A stretch of DNA of 64,000 nt from Cetobacterium_A somerae (GTDB lineage: Bacteria > Fusobacteriota > Fusobacteriia > Fusobacteriales > Fusobacteriaceae). The notes under the pieces are model-generated. The model worked only from the letters and a program-made list of their open reading frames with translations. It was not told the origin of the DNA and did no database searches. Position 1 is the stretch's first letter; each line of letters begins with the position of its first letter. The stretch lies in NCBI RefSeq assembly GCF_044784365.2, contig NZ_CP173065.2; one strand, written 5' to 3'. Position numbers and translations under genes: made by a program. Positions 51,009 to 59,628 of this stretch are shown here, one piece after another.

Positions 51009-52521
51009 GTTTACCACCCGCCATAAGTATTCCAATTTTTTCTTCATTTGCTTCTTCTCTAGAAAGAATTCCCGTTATCTTTCCAGCACACATAACTGCT
51101 ATTTTATCTGAAAGATTCAAAATTTCAGATAATTCAGAGGAAACAACCATAACAGCTTTTCCTTTTACTTTTTCATTTAAGATTAATTTATGAATTGATT
51201 CGATAGCTCCGATATCAACACCTCTAGTTGGTTGTCCAGCAATAATAAGATTATTATTTTTCTTTTCAAGCTCTCTAGCAACTATAATCTTTTGTTGATT
51301 TCCACCAGAAAGTCTACCAAATTCAGTGTCAACACTTCTAGGTCTAACATCATATTTTTCCATAAACATCTCTGCATCTTTTCTTAGTTTAGAAAAGTTT
51401 AAAAGTCCAAATTTAGAATACTCATCTCTTTCAAGACCAAGAGCAAAGTTTTCCATAACACTAAATTGTGATACAGCAGCTCTTTTATGCCTATCTTCAG
51501 GAATGTGAGCCAATCCCAGTTGAGATATTTTTCTAGGTGTTTTCTTTTTTAAGATAACATTATCAAGGATCATTTCACCAGAGCAAATCTCTTTAAGTCC
51601 AGTAAGAGCTTCAACAAGTTCAGTTTGTCCACTTCCCTCAACTCCAGCAATTCCTAAAACCTCTCCTTTTCTTATTTCGAAAGAGGCATTATTAACTTTT
51701 ATTACATTGTGATGATCTTTAACACTGACATCTTTCACAGAAAGAACAACTTCACCGATTTCAACTTCAGGTCTCTCTGTAGTGAAAAGCACAGCTCTTC
51801 CAACCATAGCATTTGCAATTTTCTCTTTAGTAGCTTCTTTAGTAGGGAAATTTGCAATATCTTTACCTCTTCTAATAACTGTAATGTTATCTGAAATATC
51901 TAAAACCTCTTGAAGTTTGTGTGATATAAAGATAATAGTTTTTCCTTCAGCAATAAGATTATCCATAATTTTGTAAAGCTCTTTAATCTCCTGTGGAGTT
52001 AAAACAGCAGTAGGCTCATCAAATACCAATAGATTTGCCCCTTTGAAAAGTATTTTTAAAATTTCGACTCTTTGCTGCATACCGATAGATAAGTCTGATA
52101 CCAATGCATCAGGATCAATAGCAAGTCCATATTTTTTAGAAACATCAATAACGTCTTGTCTAGCTTGATTGATGTCTAAAGATAAGCCTTTTTTAGGTTC
52201 AACACCTAAAATCATATTTTCAGCAACAGTTAAAGTAGGAACTAACATAAAATGTTGATAAACCATACCAATTCCTAATTCAGCAGCTTTACTAGGTGAA
52301 TCTATTTGCACTTCTTCTCCATGATAAAATATTTTACCAGAAGTAGGAGTATAAAGACCGTTTAACATTTTCATAAGTGTTGATTTTCCTGCTCCATTTT
52401 CACCAACAATAGCGTGTTTTTCACCTTTTAAGATTTTTAAAGTAATATCGTCGTTTGCGATAACTTTTCCATCTAAGAAAGTTTTTCTGATGTGTTGCAT
52501 TTCTAAGATATAATTATTCAC
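51001..52521 (-). CDS. Nucleoside-type ABC transporter, double ATP-binding subunit
   Basis: The 506-residue protein carries two ABC domains. The first (about 1-235) has Walker A GENGAGKST, signature LSIGMQQRVEI and Walker B LLVFDEPTAVLTP. The second (about 255-500) has a degenerate Walker A (GVEGSGQTEL), signature LSGGNQQKIIVA and an atypical Walker B (NNLIIAGQPTRGVD). This is the layout of RbsA/YufO-type ATPases for sugars and nucleosides; the two adjacent permeases favour a nucleoside importer. It starts with GTG (52521) after GGGAGG, downstream of a consensus promoter with an inverted repeat. Confidence 0.92.
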   Translation of the reverse strand: MNNYILEMQHIRKTFLDGKVIANDDITLKILKGEKHAIVGENGAGKSTLMKMLNGLYTPTSGKIFYHGEEVQIDSPSKAAELGIGMVYQHFMLVPTLTVAENMILGVEPKKGLSLDINQARQDVIDVSKKYGLAIDPDALVSDLSIGMQQRVEILKILFKGANLLVFDEPTAVLTPQEIKELYKIMDNLIAEGKTIIFISHKLQEVLDISDNITVIRRGKDIANFPTKEATKEKIANAMVGRAVLFTTERPEVEIGEVVLSVKDVSVKDHHNVIKVNNASFEIRKGEVLGIAGVEGSGQTELVEALTGLKEICSGEMILDNVILKKKTPRKISQLGLAHIPEDRHKRAAVSQFSVMENFALGLERDEYSKFGLLNFSKLRKDAEMFMEKYDVRPRSVDTEFGRLSGGNQQKIIVARELEKKNNNLIIAGQPTRGVDIGAIESIHKLILNEKVKGKAVMVVSSELSEILNLSDKIAVMCAGKITGILSREEANEEKIGILMAGGKLD

Positions 52522-52545
52522 TTAGAATCCTCCCTAAATTTATTC

Positions 52546-52569
52546 AAGGTTAATTTAAAAAATAACCTT
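52546..52569 (-). promoter_or_regulatory. Inverted repeat at the start of the ABC transporter transcript
   Basis: AAGGTTA (52546-52552) and TAACCTT (52563-52569) are perfect inverted arms, 10 bases apart, at about +1 to +23 of the predicted transcript. They could form an operator or a 5' hairpin. Confidence 0.5.
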
Positions 52570-52574
52570 ATAAA

Positions 52575-52603
52575 ATTATATTATGTTATATTAAAGTAGT
52601 CAA
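52575..52603 (-). promoter_or_regulatory. Promoter of the nucleoside ABC transporter operon
   Basis: On the minus strand TTGACT (52598-52603), a 17-bp spacer and TATAAT (52575-52580). Confidence 0.85.
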
Positions 52604-52609
52604 CTTTTT

Positions 52610-54121
52610 TTATTCTTCTCTTTTTATTATAACAAATGTAATATCGTCATTCTGTTCACAACCATTTTGAAATTTATTAATTTCAGACAGTAAATTTTGT
52701 TTTATCTCTTTTGAAGAAAGATGAGAACTCTCTAGTAAAACATTTTTAAGTCTTTCTATTCCAAATAGTTCTTTATCTTTATTTTCAGCTTCACTAATTC
52801 CATCAGTATAATAGATAACAACGTCTCCAACATTAAGGTGGATTTTATCTTGTTTATAGCTATAGTCATCTAAGAATCCTATTGCCACCCCTTTAACAGA
52901 ATGAGTTTCTATCTCTTTAGTAAGACTATTGTACACAATTAAAGGATTATGACCAGCATTTGAATAAGTAATAGTTTTAGTATTATAGTCGTATTTACTA
53001 TGCATCATAGTAATAAACATATCTTCTGTAATATCAGGATAAATAAGTTTATTAAGTTTTCGTACATTACAAGAAGGTTGCTCTCCTTGGAGCTCTAAAG
53101 TTTTTAAAACAGATCTTCCTAATGCCATAAGGAATGCTGCCGGAACACCTTTTCCGCTTACATCTGCAATAGTGATACTAAAAGTATTACTATCTAAAAG
53201 TGAATAATCGTAGTAATCTCCACCGATTTCTTTAGCTGGTTCAAAAAATGTTGCTACATCAAGTCCTAAAACTTTTTTAATTTTCTTAGGAATAATTCTT
53301 TTTTGAATTCTTGATGCCACTTCAAGTTCTTGAGACATTCTTTCTTTAATAACTAAATCAGAATATATTTGAGCATTATTAATAGCTATAGCAACTTGAA
53401 TAGTTAGAGCCGAAATAGTTTCTTCATCACTTTTAATAAGTTTTGACTTATCCTCAATTATAAAGATAACTCCAAGTTCTTTTCCCTTTACTGTAAGTGG
53501 AGAGGCAATTATTTTTTCATCTGGTGTAATAGAAAATCCTTTTAACATTTCGTTATATATTTTTTTATAATCTTTTCGCGTAAATTGAGATAAAATCTCT
53601 TCAGGATAACTTAATTCACCTTTAAAATAAATTTCTCCTTTAATTCTTTTATTAATTAATTTACCACCTTCCCATAGGTAAAGGGAGATTCTTTTAGCTC
53701 CAGTTAGAACAAAGTAAGCATCTAAAATAGTAGAGATAATTTTATCTAATTCCATTATAGATAGAACAGTTCTTGAAAGTGAGTTGATATTAGATAAACT
53801 AGCAACTCTTTGTTCTAGAACCTGATTACTATACTCAAGTTGTTTAGATTTAGTTAAAAGAGATTCATAGGTAACTTCAAGTTCTTTTTTGTACTCTCTA
53901 AGTTCTTCAATAGAGTTATCTAATTCTAGATCTTGTTTTGTAATGGCTGTAGTAGCTCTTTCATAGTCATTTTTTAAATCTTCGGATATATCATTTAAAA
54001 ATTCTTTACTAACAAAACTTTTTAAAATCTTACTCGTTTCTTCAAAGTTTTTTTTCTCTTGTTTTTTTAAAATTAAAAAGAATATAAAAAATAAAATAAT
54101 AAAAGAAAAATATGTAATCAA
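52610..54121 (-). CDS. RsbU-type PP2C serine phosphatase with membrane anchor and GAF domain
   Basis: The 503-residue protein has one N-terminal transmembrane helix (about 1-18), a coiled coil (about 60-110), a GAF-like domain (about 115-255) and a SpoIIE/PP2C phosphatase domain (about 290-503). Visible metal motifs are EIGGDYYDY, TIADVSGKGVPAAFLMA, YSNAGHNPLIVY, VVIYYTDGISEAENKD and NDDITFVII. Such proteins dephosphorylate anti-anti-sigma partners, but no rsb-type partner lies nearby. It starts with TTG at 54121, directly after the lipoprotein stop, with GGAGGAG overlapping the end of that gene. Confidence 0.87.
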   Translation of the reverse strand: MITYFSFIILFFIFFLILKKQEKKNFEETSKILKSFVSKEFLNDISEDLKNDYERATTAITKQDLELDNSIEELREYKKELEVTYESLLTKSKQLEYSNQVLEQRVASLSNINSLSRTVLSIMELDKIISTILDAYFVLTGAKRISLYLWEGGKLINKRIKGEIYFKGELSYPEEILSQFTRKDYKKIYNEMLKGFSITPDEKIIASPLTVKGKELGVIFIIEDKSKLIKSDEETISALTIQVAIAINNAQIYSDLVIKERMSQELEVASRIQKRIIPKKIKKVLGLDVATFFEPAKEIGGDYYDYSLLDSNTFSITIADVSGKGVPAAFLMALGRSVLKTLELQGEQPSCNVRKLNKLIYPDITEDMFITMMHSKYDYNTKTITYSNAGHNPLIVYNSLTKEIETHSVKGVAIGFLDDYSYKQDKIHLNVGDVVIYYTDGISEAENKDKELFGIERLKNVLLESSHLSSKEIKQNLLSEINKFQNGCEQNDDITFVIIKREE

Positions 54122-55054
54122 TTAATTCTCCTCCCAAGCAGAGAATTTTTGTTCTAAATTTTCATTAGTTGAATTTTTTCTCCATTCTTTTCTTTTCCAA
54201 TTTAAAATTCTAGATACTCCAGTGGAATTTTTGGAAATATCTTTTAGTTCATCTAAAGATTTAGGAGTTACTACATTAGATGTAAAATCATAATCTTCAG
54301 TTGAATAGACATTTTTTCCATTTCCAACAAAAATAATTAGATTATTAGAAAGAACTTTAAATCCAGAGTTATCAGCTGATTTCTCAAAAATAACGGGGTT
54401 ATTAGGGAAATTATTCAAGTTAATATTATTAGTTGACGAGTATACAGGAGAATTAGTTACATCACTATTTATAGAATAAATAAAATTCTTTTTAATTTTA
54501 TTTAAATTATCAACTAAAGATTTTCTATTTAACAAGATACTTTCCATAAGAAGACTTTTATCAAGTTCAGTATATAAAAATTCTGAATTATACATATATT
54601 CATTATCAGTAAGTTGTAGTAATAAATAATATTGTTTGTTTAAAAGTTTTTGTAAATTACCAGCATTTTCAGGCGTTGCAACAGTAATTTTATTTAAATA
54701 ATTAATATCATCATTTGTAAGGTCCTCAACAACTTTCATACCTAAAATCTCTTTATCAAACCATCCGGTATTTAAAAGAGAAGAAAAATCTTGATTCATT
54801 TCATTTGAAATAAGAAGATTAATTCCATTCATTTGAACATCATTTAAATTAGATAAATTTGAATCTAAAGTTTTGTAAAAAGAGATTTTATCGCTATAAT
54901 TTTGAGGATAGTTTAAGGAAATAATTGTGAAGTTATATTTTCCTTGGGGAACAGAATTTTGAAATACAATGTTTTGGCTTTGATCTTTTCTACTAGAGAA
55001 TTGAGAACAACCGACAAGAGTAATTAAAGAAAAAAGTAAAATAATTTTTTTCAT
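54122..55054 (-). CDS. Lipoprotein of unknown function
   Basis: I do not recognise this 310-residue protein. Its signal sequence ends in a lipobox (LITLVGC, Cys16), so it is predicted to be a lipoprotein processed by LspA. The mature region is Asn/Ser-rich, with a helical middle and no cysteine, and no known motif was found. It starts 4 bases after the restored uvrC stop and is directly followed by the RsbU-type phosphatase gene, so the two may be functionally linked. Confidence 0.65.
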   Translation of the reverse strand: MKKIILLFSLITLVGCSQFSSRKDQSQNIVFQNSVPQGKYNFTIISLNYPQNYSDKISFYKTLDSNLSNLNDVQMNGINLLISNEMNQDFSSLLNTGWFDKEILGMKVVEDLTNDDINYLNKITVATPENAGNLQKLLNKQYYLLLQLTDNEYMYNSEFLYTELDKSLLMESILLNRKSLVDNLNKIKKNFIYSINSDVTNSPVYSSTNNINLNNFPNNPVIFEKSADNSGFKVLSNNLIIFVGNGKNVYSTEDYDFTSNVVTPKSLDELKDISKNSTGVSRILNWKRKEWRKNSTNENLEQKFSAWEEN

Positions 55055-55058
55055 AATA

Positions 55059-56827
55059 TTAAATCATCTCCTTTATTTTTAAGGCTAGGTGTTTTGGAAT
55101 TATTTCTTCAAGTTCACCTAAAGTAGCATTTTTTATTTGTTTAACAGATCCAAAAGTTTTTAAGAGAAGTTCTTTTCTCTTAGGACCAATTCCAGGTATG
55201 TTATCTAGTTCGCTAGAGATAACTCTTTTGTTTCTAAGTAATCTATGGTAAGTAACCCCAAATCTATGAGCTTCGTCTCGAACTCTTTGTAAGATTTTTA
55301 ATGCTTCATCACTTTTTGAAAATATATATGGTGTATTTTCTGTATATTTATAAATTTCCTCTTCTTTTTTGCGATACTCAGAAGTTCAGATACTCCATCC
55401 CTACCAATTCCTTTTAAAATTTCACCAACAGCATTAATCTGCCCAAGACCACCATCAATTAAAATAATATCAGGAAATTCATCAATAGGAAGTTTACTAT
55501 ATCTTCTTTCAATAACTTCTCTCATCATTTGAAAATCGTCAGGAGTATCTTTAGTTGTAATTTTGAATTTTCTATAAAACTTCTTAGCTTTACGTCCTTC
55601 TACAGAGACACTCATTGAAGCTACAGCATCTTTACCTTGAATATTAGAAATATCAAAACATTCGATTTTAAATGGAAATCTTTTTAACTTTAATTTTATA
55701 TAAAGATCATTTAATCCTTTTTCAACAATCGATTTTTTATTGTAGAAATTATCAGTATCTTTTTTTAAATTAAGTAATCCCATATCTAATAACTCTTTTC
55801 TTCTAGATTTAATTTTAGGAAAGAAGAAAAAGAGTTTTTTATTAAAAACATTTTGAAATAAGGTATTAATTTTATCTTGAAAATTTTCTAAATTTTCTTG
55901 GAAAATAATATTTTTGGGAATAGGAAATTTCGAGTAATAAATCATAAGAATCTCTTCTAAAATATCATCATAAAATTTATGCTCTAAATTAATTACATGG
56001 AAGTTTTTACCTAAAATTTTTCCATCTCGAATATTTAAAACACATAAAAAAATCTTATTATCCTCAAGATTAAATGTAAAGATATCTTCGTCAATAGAGT
56101 TATTGGCATCGCTTATTTGAGTTTGAATATTTGTTTCAATCTCTTTTCTTTGTTCCCTAAGAAAAATAGCTTTTTCAAACTCCATATTTTCAGCAGCATG
56201 AGTCATTTGAGTTTGAAGTTTTTCTAAAATAGCTTTAGTATTTCCCTTTAAAATTTCTTTTATATCTTTTATATTTTCTTGGTATTGAGAGACGATAGAT
56301 TTATTTACACAAGGACCACTGCAAAGTTTCATATAAAATTTTAAGCAAGGTCGAGGATAAATTCTTTCCATATCTCTATTACAATCTCTAATTTGATAAA
56401 ATTTTGAAAGAGTTTTTTTTAAATTCCATGCACCATAAGGATATGGACCAAAATAATCACCTAAATTAAGATTCAATTTTTTAGTAGTTCTAACGATAGA
56501 TATTTTAGGAAAATTTTCATTTGTAATTAACAAATAAGGATAAGTTTTTTCATCTTTTAAACTAATATTATATTTGGGAGAATATTTTTTTATCAGATTA
56601 TTTTCTAAAATTAGAGCGTCGATTTCTGTATTACAGATTATAAAATCTAAGTCATCAATATGTTTGACAAGCTCTTTAGTTTTTTCATCTTGGTGATCTC
56701 TATTAAAATAAGAGGAAACCCTTTTAGATAAATTTTTAGCTTTACCAACATATATAACTTTAGAGTTATTTTTCATCAAGTAAACTCCAGGATTGTCTGG
56801 AATCTCTTTATTAAAAATAGTCATCAT
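55059..56827 (-). pseudogene. uvrC: UvrC excinuclease, interrupted by a single-base frameshift
   Basis: UvrC makes the dual incision in nucleotide excision repair. The zero frame (509 residues, to 55298) has the GIY-YIG start NPGVYLMKNNSKVIYVGKA, the UvrB-binding helix (AENMEFEKAIFLREQRKEIE) and the RNase H-like ECFDISNIQGKDAVASM. It then turns to nonsense after SELLSIAKK. In the -1 frame the normal continuation follows, including DEALKILQRVRDEAHRFGV and the C-terminal HhH domain NIPGIGPKRKELLLKTFG, ending at 55059. The break is at six A (T on the plus strand, 55375-55380); seven would restore 589 residues. The site reads A AAA AAG, a -1 slippery heptamer, but sequencing error is at least as likely. 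Confidence 0.88.
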
Positions 56828-56833
56828 ATTATC

Positions 56834-57703
56834 TTACCAATTTCCTCTCTCATTTTCTCTATGAATAGAAAAAATGTTAACTTCACTAATATTTTTTAAA
56901 TCTTTTTCAAGTTTTCTAACAAATGAAACAGATCTATGTTTTCCACCACTACAGCCAATTCCTATTGTTAAGTGTCTTTTTTCATCCTTTATATAACCTG
57001 GAATTAAAAAAGTGATTAAATCTAAAATTTTATCATAAAGAATTCTTGAGGTTTCAAAACTCATAACATAATCATAAACCTCATCATTTAATCCAGTTTT
57101 TTCTCTTAGTTCTTCTAAGTAATATGGATTTGGAAGAGTTCTAACATCAAAAATCATATCAGCGTCAATGGGAACTCCATGTTTAAAACCAAATGATTGT
57201 AAATGAATATTTAAAAGAATATTTTTTGAAAAAGATGCTACAGCAAGTTCAATTTTTCTAGAAAGTTCTTTAGCGCTTAAAAAGCTAGTATCTATAATAA
57301 GATTAGCTTTATCTTTAATATCTTCCATAAGAAAAATTTCGTCCTCGATACTTTGTAAAAGTGTTTCTTTTGTTAGAGGATGTTTTCTTCGAGTTAAATT
57401 GTATCTATTTAAAATAGATTGTGTAGATGCTTCTAAAAAGATTATTTTATAATCGATATTTAAATTATCAATTTCGTTAAAAAAAGTATTGAAATCATTT
57501 TCGTTGATAATTGTTCTAATATCTAAACCTAAAGCAATTCGCTTTACGCCGTTATCTTTAGTAGAATTTTTTAAATCTTTTAAAATTACTCCTGCAAATC
57601 GAAACGGAATATTGTCCATTGTAAAAAAACCTAAATCTTCTAAAGTTTTTAAACCAGTGGACTTTCCAGAGCCGCTAAGTCCAGTTAAAATAATTAGCTC
57701 CAT
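56834..57703 (-). CDS. rapZ: RapZ/YvcJ-family RNase adapter or nucleotide-binding protein
   Basis: The 289-residue protein has Walker A LTGLSGSGKSTGLKTLED at the N terminus, the MDNIPF motif, and the C-terminal block IGIGCSGGKHRSVSFVRKLE. In enterobacteria RapZ directs RNase E to the GlmZ small RNA; in Bacillus YvcJ is a GTPase of unclear role, so the function here is open. The ATG at 57703 is preceded by GGAGGAAAT; an in-frame start at 57742 would add residues not seen in the family. It precedes uvrC by 6 bases, a common pairing. Confidence 0.93.
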   Translation of the reverse strand: MELIILTGLSGSGKSTGLKTLEDLGFFTMDNIPFRFAGVILKDLKNSTKDNGVKRIALGLDIRTIINENDFNTFFNEIDNLNIDYKIIFLEASTQSILNRYNLTRRKHPLTKETLLQSIEDEIFLMEDIKDKANLIIDTSFLSAKELSRKIELAVASFSKNILLNIHLQSFGFKHGVPIDADMIFDVRTLPNPYYLEELREKTGLNDEVYDYVMSFETSRILYDKILDLITFLIPGYIKDEKRHLTIGIGCSGGKHRSVSFVRKLEKDLKNISEVNIFSIHRENERGNW

Positions 57704-57766
57704 GATATATTTCCTCCAAATATGTTTTACTTTATTATACAATAATAAAGACTAAAATTATATAAA

Positions 57767-57800
57767 AAAATAAAAAATGGATAGGGCTTAATCCTATCCA
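57767..57800 (-). terminator. Terminator of the GrdX-like gene
   Basis: TGGATAGG and CCTATCCA (57778-57785, 57793-57800) form an 8-bp stem with a 7-base loop. On the minus strand it is followed by TTTTTTATTTTTTT. Confidence 0.88.
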
Positions 57801-57812
57801 AAATAGCGTAAT

Positions 57813-58196
57813 TTAAAGTAAACTAATTTTTGTGATACTATCTCTAATTAAGTTTAAATCAACAAATCTGAACTCTTCTAAAGAGATTTCATCTTGAGCT
57901 TCTTTAGGTGTAAAATTAACTTTTTTAATAATATCTAAAACACCAACAATTATTTTAATAGAGTGAGTATTATCCTCAATTTGTTTATCTGTTATTAAAA
58001 TTGACTTAAAAGGATTATCTAGATTTTCTAAATTATATAAAATAGGATCACTTAATAATCTATGTCCTTCTAAACATTTTTGTTCAATAAAATTCAGAAC
58101 TTTCTCAATGTTATATCCTTCTAAATAAACTACATTATCTGTTTCTTTGAAAAAATTGAAAACTTTATTATTGTTGGTAACGATTTTATAATCCAT
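57813..58196 (-). CDS. GrdX-like small protein
   Basis: The 127-residue protein has the pattern of GrdX: KIVTNNNKVFNFF at the start, YLEGYNIEKVLNFIEQ, then GHRLLSDPILYN and NPFKSILITD. GrdX is encoded with glycine reductase operons in amino-acid fermenters, but its function is not known and no grd genes are in the window. The assignment rests on a few conserved positions. It is monocistronic, with its own promoter and terminator, and has GGGAGG before the ATG. Confidence 0.6.
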   Translation of the reverse strand: MDYKIVTNNNKVFNFFKETDNVVYLEGYNIEKVLNFIEQKCLEGHRLLSDPILYNLENLDNPFKSILITDKQIEDNTHSIKIIVGVLDIIKKVNFTPKEAQDEISLEEFRFVDLNLIRDSITKISLL

Positions 58197-58236
58197 AAAA
58201 AACCTCCCGTTTTATGTGTATGATTTTTCAGTAGTA

Positions 58237-58265
58237 ATATTACAACGTAAACCATAATATATCAA
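58237..58265 (-). promoter_or_regulatory. Promoter of the GrdX-like gene
   Basis: On the minus strand TTGATA (58260-58265), a 17-bp spacer and TAATAT (58237-58242). Confidence 0.65.
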
Positions 58266-58282
58266 GAGTAAAAAAATAAAAA

Positions 58283-58311
58283 TTGACAACTTTTTAAAAT
58301 TAGTATATACT
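58283..58311 (+). promoter_or_regulatory. Promoter of the carAB leader
   Basis: TTGACA (58283-58288), a 17-bp spacer and TATACT (58306-58311). The predicted start, near 58318, is about 26 bases before the leader ORF. Confidence 0.87.
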
Positions 58312-58343
58312 CTTTCTCAGAGCAAAAAAAAGGAGGATGGAAT

Positions 58344-58526
58344 ATGGTTTTTAAAAATGGCACAAAAATTAAGAAAAAAAAGAAAAACTATTTGTCGTTT
58401 TTAAATTTATTTATTTCATTTATTAATAATTTATTTATGTTTTTAAATTTATTAGTTTTTAATTTTAATATTTATATAGATAAGGAATATGATTTTCATA
58501 TTCCTTTTTTTATGCAAAAAATTTAG
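58344..58526 (+). CDS. Putative carAB leader peptide, overlapping an intrinsic terminator
   Basis: This 60-residue ORF has a strong ribosome-binding site (AGGAGG at 58331-58336) and occupies nearly the whole leader of carAB. It is rich in Phe (11) and Asn (8), begins with a Lys-rich stretch and has no Arg. Its mRNA is extremely U-rich between 58397 and 58480, including a 15-base direct repeat (58397-58411 and 58439-58453) that encodes FLNL twice. The terminator at 58482-58511 lies inside the ORF, whose stop (58524-58526) abuts the carA ribosome-binding site. This matches the architecture of enteric pyrBI, where a leader ORF reads through a UTP-sensitive attenuator. A role as a free protein seems unlikely. 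Confidence 0.7.
   Translation: MVFKNGTKIKKKKKNYLSFLNLFISFINNLFMFLNLLVFNFNIYIDKEYDFHIPFFMQKI
58482..58511 (+). terminator. Attenuator-type terminator in the carAB leader
   Basis: An 11-bp perfect stem (58482-58492 with 58496-58506) has a 3-base loop and seven T. It lies within the 60-codon leader ORF and 24 bases before the carA ATG, so carAB transcription requires read-through. Confidence 0.9.
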
Positions 58527-58535
58527 GAGGTTTAG

Positions 58536-59588
58536 ATGAAGGGGAAGTTAATTCTTGAAAACGGAATGAGTTTTGATGGAAAAATTTTTGGAGAATTAGG
58601 TGAAAGCGTTGGAGAGCTTGTATTTAATACAGGAATGACAGGGTACCAAGAGTTACTTACGGATCCATCATATTATGGTCAAATTGTTGTTATGACTTAT
58701 CCAATGGTTGGAAACTATGGAATAAACTTAGAGGATATGGAATCTAGCGGAATAAAGTTAAAAGGATTTATAATTAAAGAGGACGCAAAGCTTCCAAATA
58801 ACTTTAGATGTGAAATGACATTAGATGGATTTTTAAGACAATATAATGTAGTTGGATTTAAAGGTGTAGATACAAGACATCTAACTAAAATAATAAGAGA
58901 ACAAGGAGCAATGAAAGCTCTAATAACTTCAAAAGATTTAACTCAAAAAGAGATAGACGAGCATTTTGCAAAATTTAATAATAGTGACGCTGTAGAAAAA
59001 GTTAGTACAAAAGAGATTTATGAGATTCCTGGACCTGGAAAAAGAATAGGAGTAATAGATTTCGGTGTTAAGAGAAATATATTAAGATCATTTGAAAAAA
59101 GAGGAGTTCATCAAATTGTATTTCCTTGGAATGTAACTGCAGAAGAGTTATTATCACATGATTTAGATGCAGTATTTTTATCAAATGGACCAGGAGATCC
59201 AGCAGAATTAACTGGAGTAATAAACGAAATAAAAAAATTAGTTGGAAAATTACCTATTGTTGGAATATGTTTAGGGCATCAGTTATTAGCTTGGGCACTA
59301 GGTGGAACAACAACAAAGTTAAAGTATGGACATAGAGGATGTAATCATCCAGTTAAAGATTTAGAAAAAAATAGAATATTTATAACATCACAAAATCATG
59401 GTTATGTTGTAGATAAAGTACCTGAATCAATGAAAGTAACACATATAAATTTAAATGATAACTCTATCGAAGGAATGAGAAGTGAAGAGCATAGAATTTT
59501 ATGTGTACAGTATCACCCAGAAGCATGGCCAGGACCAGCTGATTCAGAATATCTGTTTGATGATTTTTTAAAAGTAATAGAGGGATAA
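58536..59588 (+). CDS. carA: Carbamoyl-phosphate synthase small subunit
   Basis: CarA hydrolyses glutamine and channels ammonia to CarB for carbamoyl phosphate, used in pyrimidine and arginine synthesis. The 350-residue protein has the N-terminal block VFNTGMTGYQELLTDPSYYG and a class I glutamine amidotransferase domain with Cys in GICLGHQLLAWALGG and His/Glu in QYHPEAWPGP. AGGAGG precedes the ATG and overlaps the leader ORF stop. carB follows after 40 bases. Confidence 0.96.
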   Translation: MKGKLILENGMSFDGKIFGELGESVGELVFNTGMTGYQELLTDPSYYGQIVVMTYPMVGNYGINLEDMESSGIKLKGFIIKEDAKLPNNFRCEMTLDGFLRQYNVVGFKGVDTRHLTKIIREQGAMKALITSKDLTQKEIDEHFAKFNNSDAVEKVSTKEIYEIPGPGKRIGVIDFGVKRNILRSFEKRGVHQIVFPWNVTAEELLSHDLDAVFLSNGPGDPAELTGVINEIKKLVGKLPIVGICLGHQLLAWALGGTTTKLKYGHRGCNHPVKDLEKNRIFITSQNHGYVVDKVPESMKVTHINLNDNSIEGMRSEEHRILCVQYHPEAWPGPADSEYLFDDFLKVIEG

Positions 59589-59628
59589 TTTTTGAGGTTA
59601 TTTAAGTAGAGTTTGTAGGAGGCGTATA

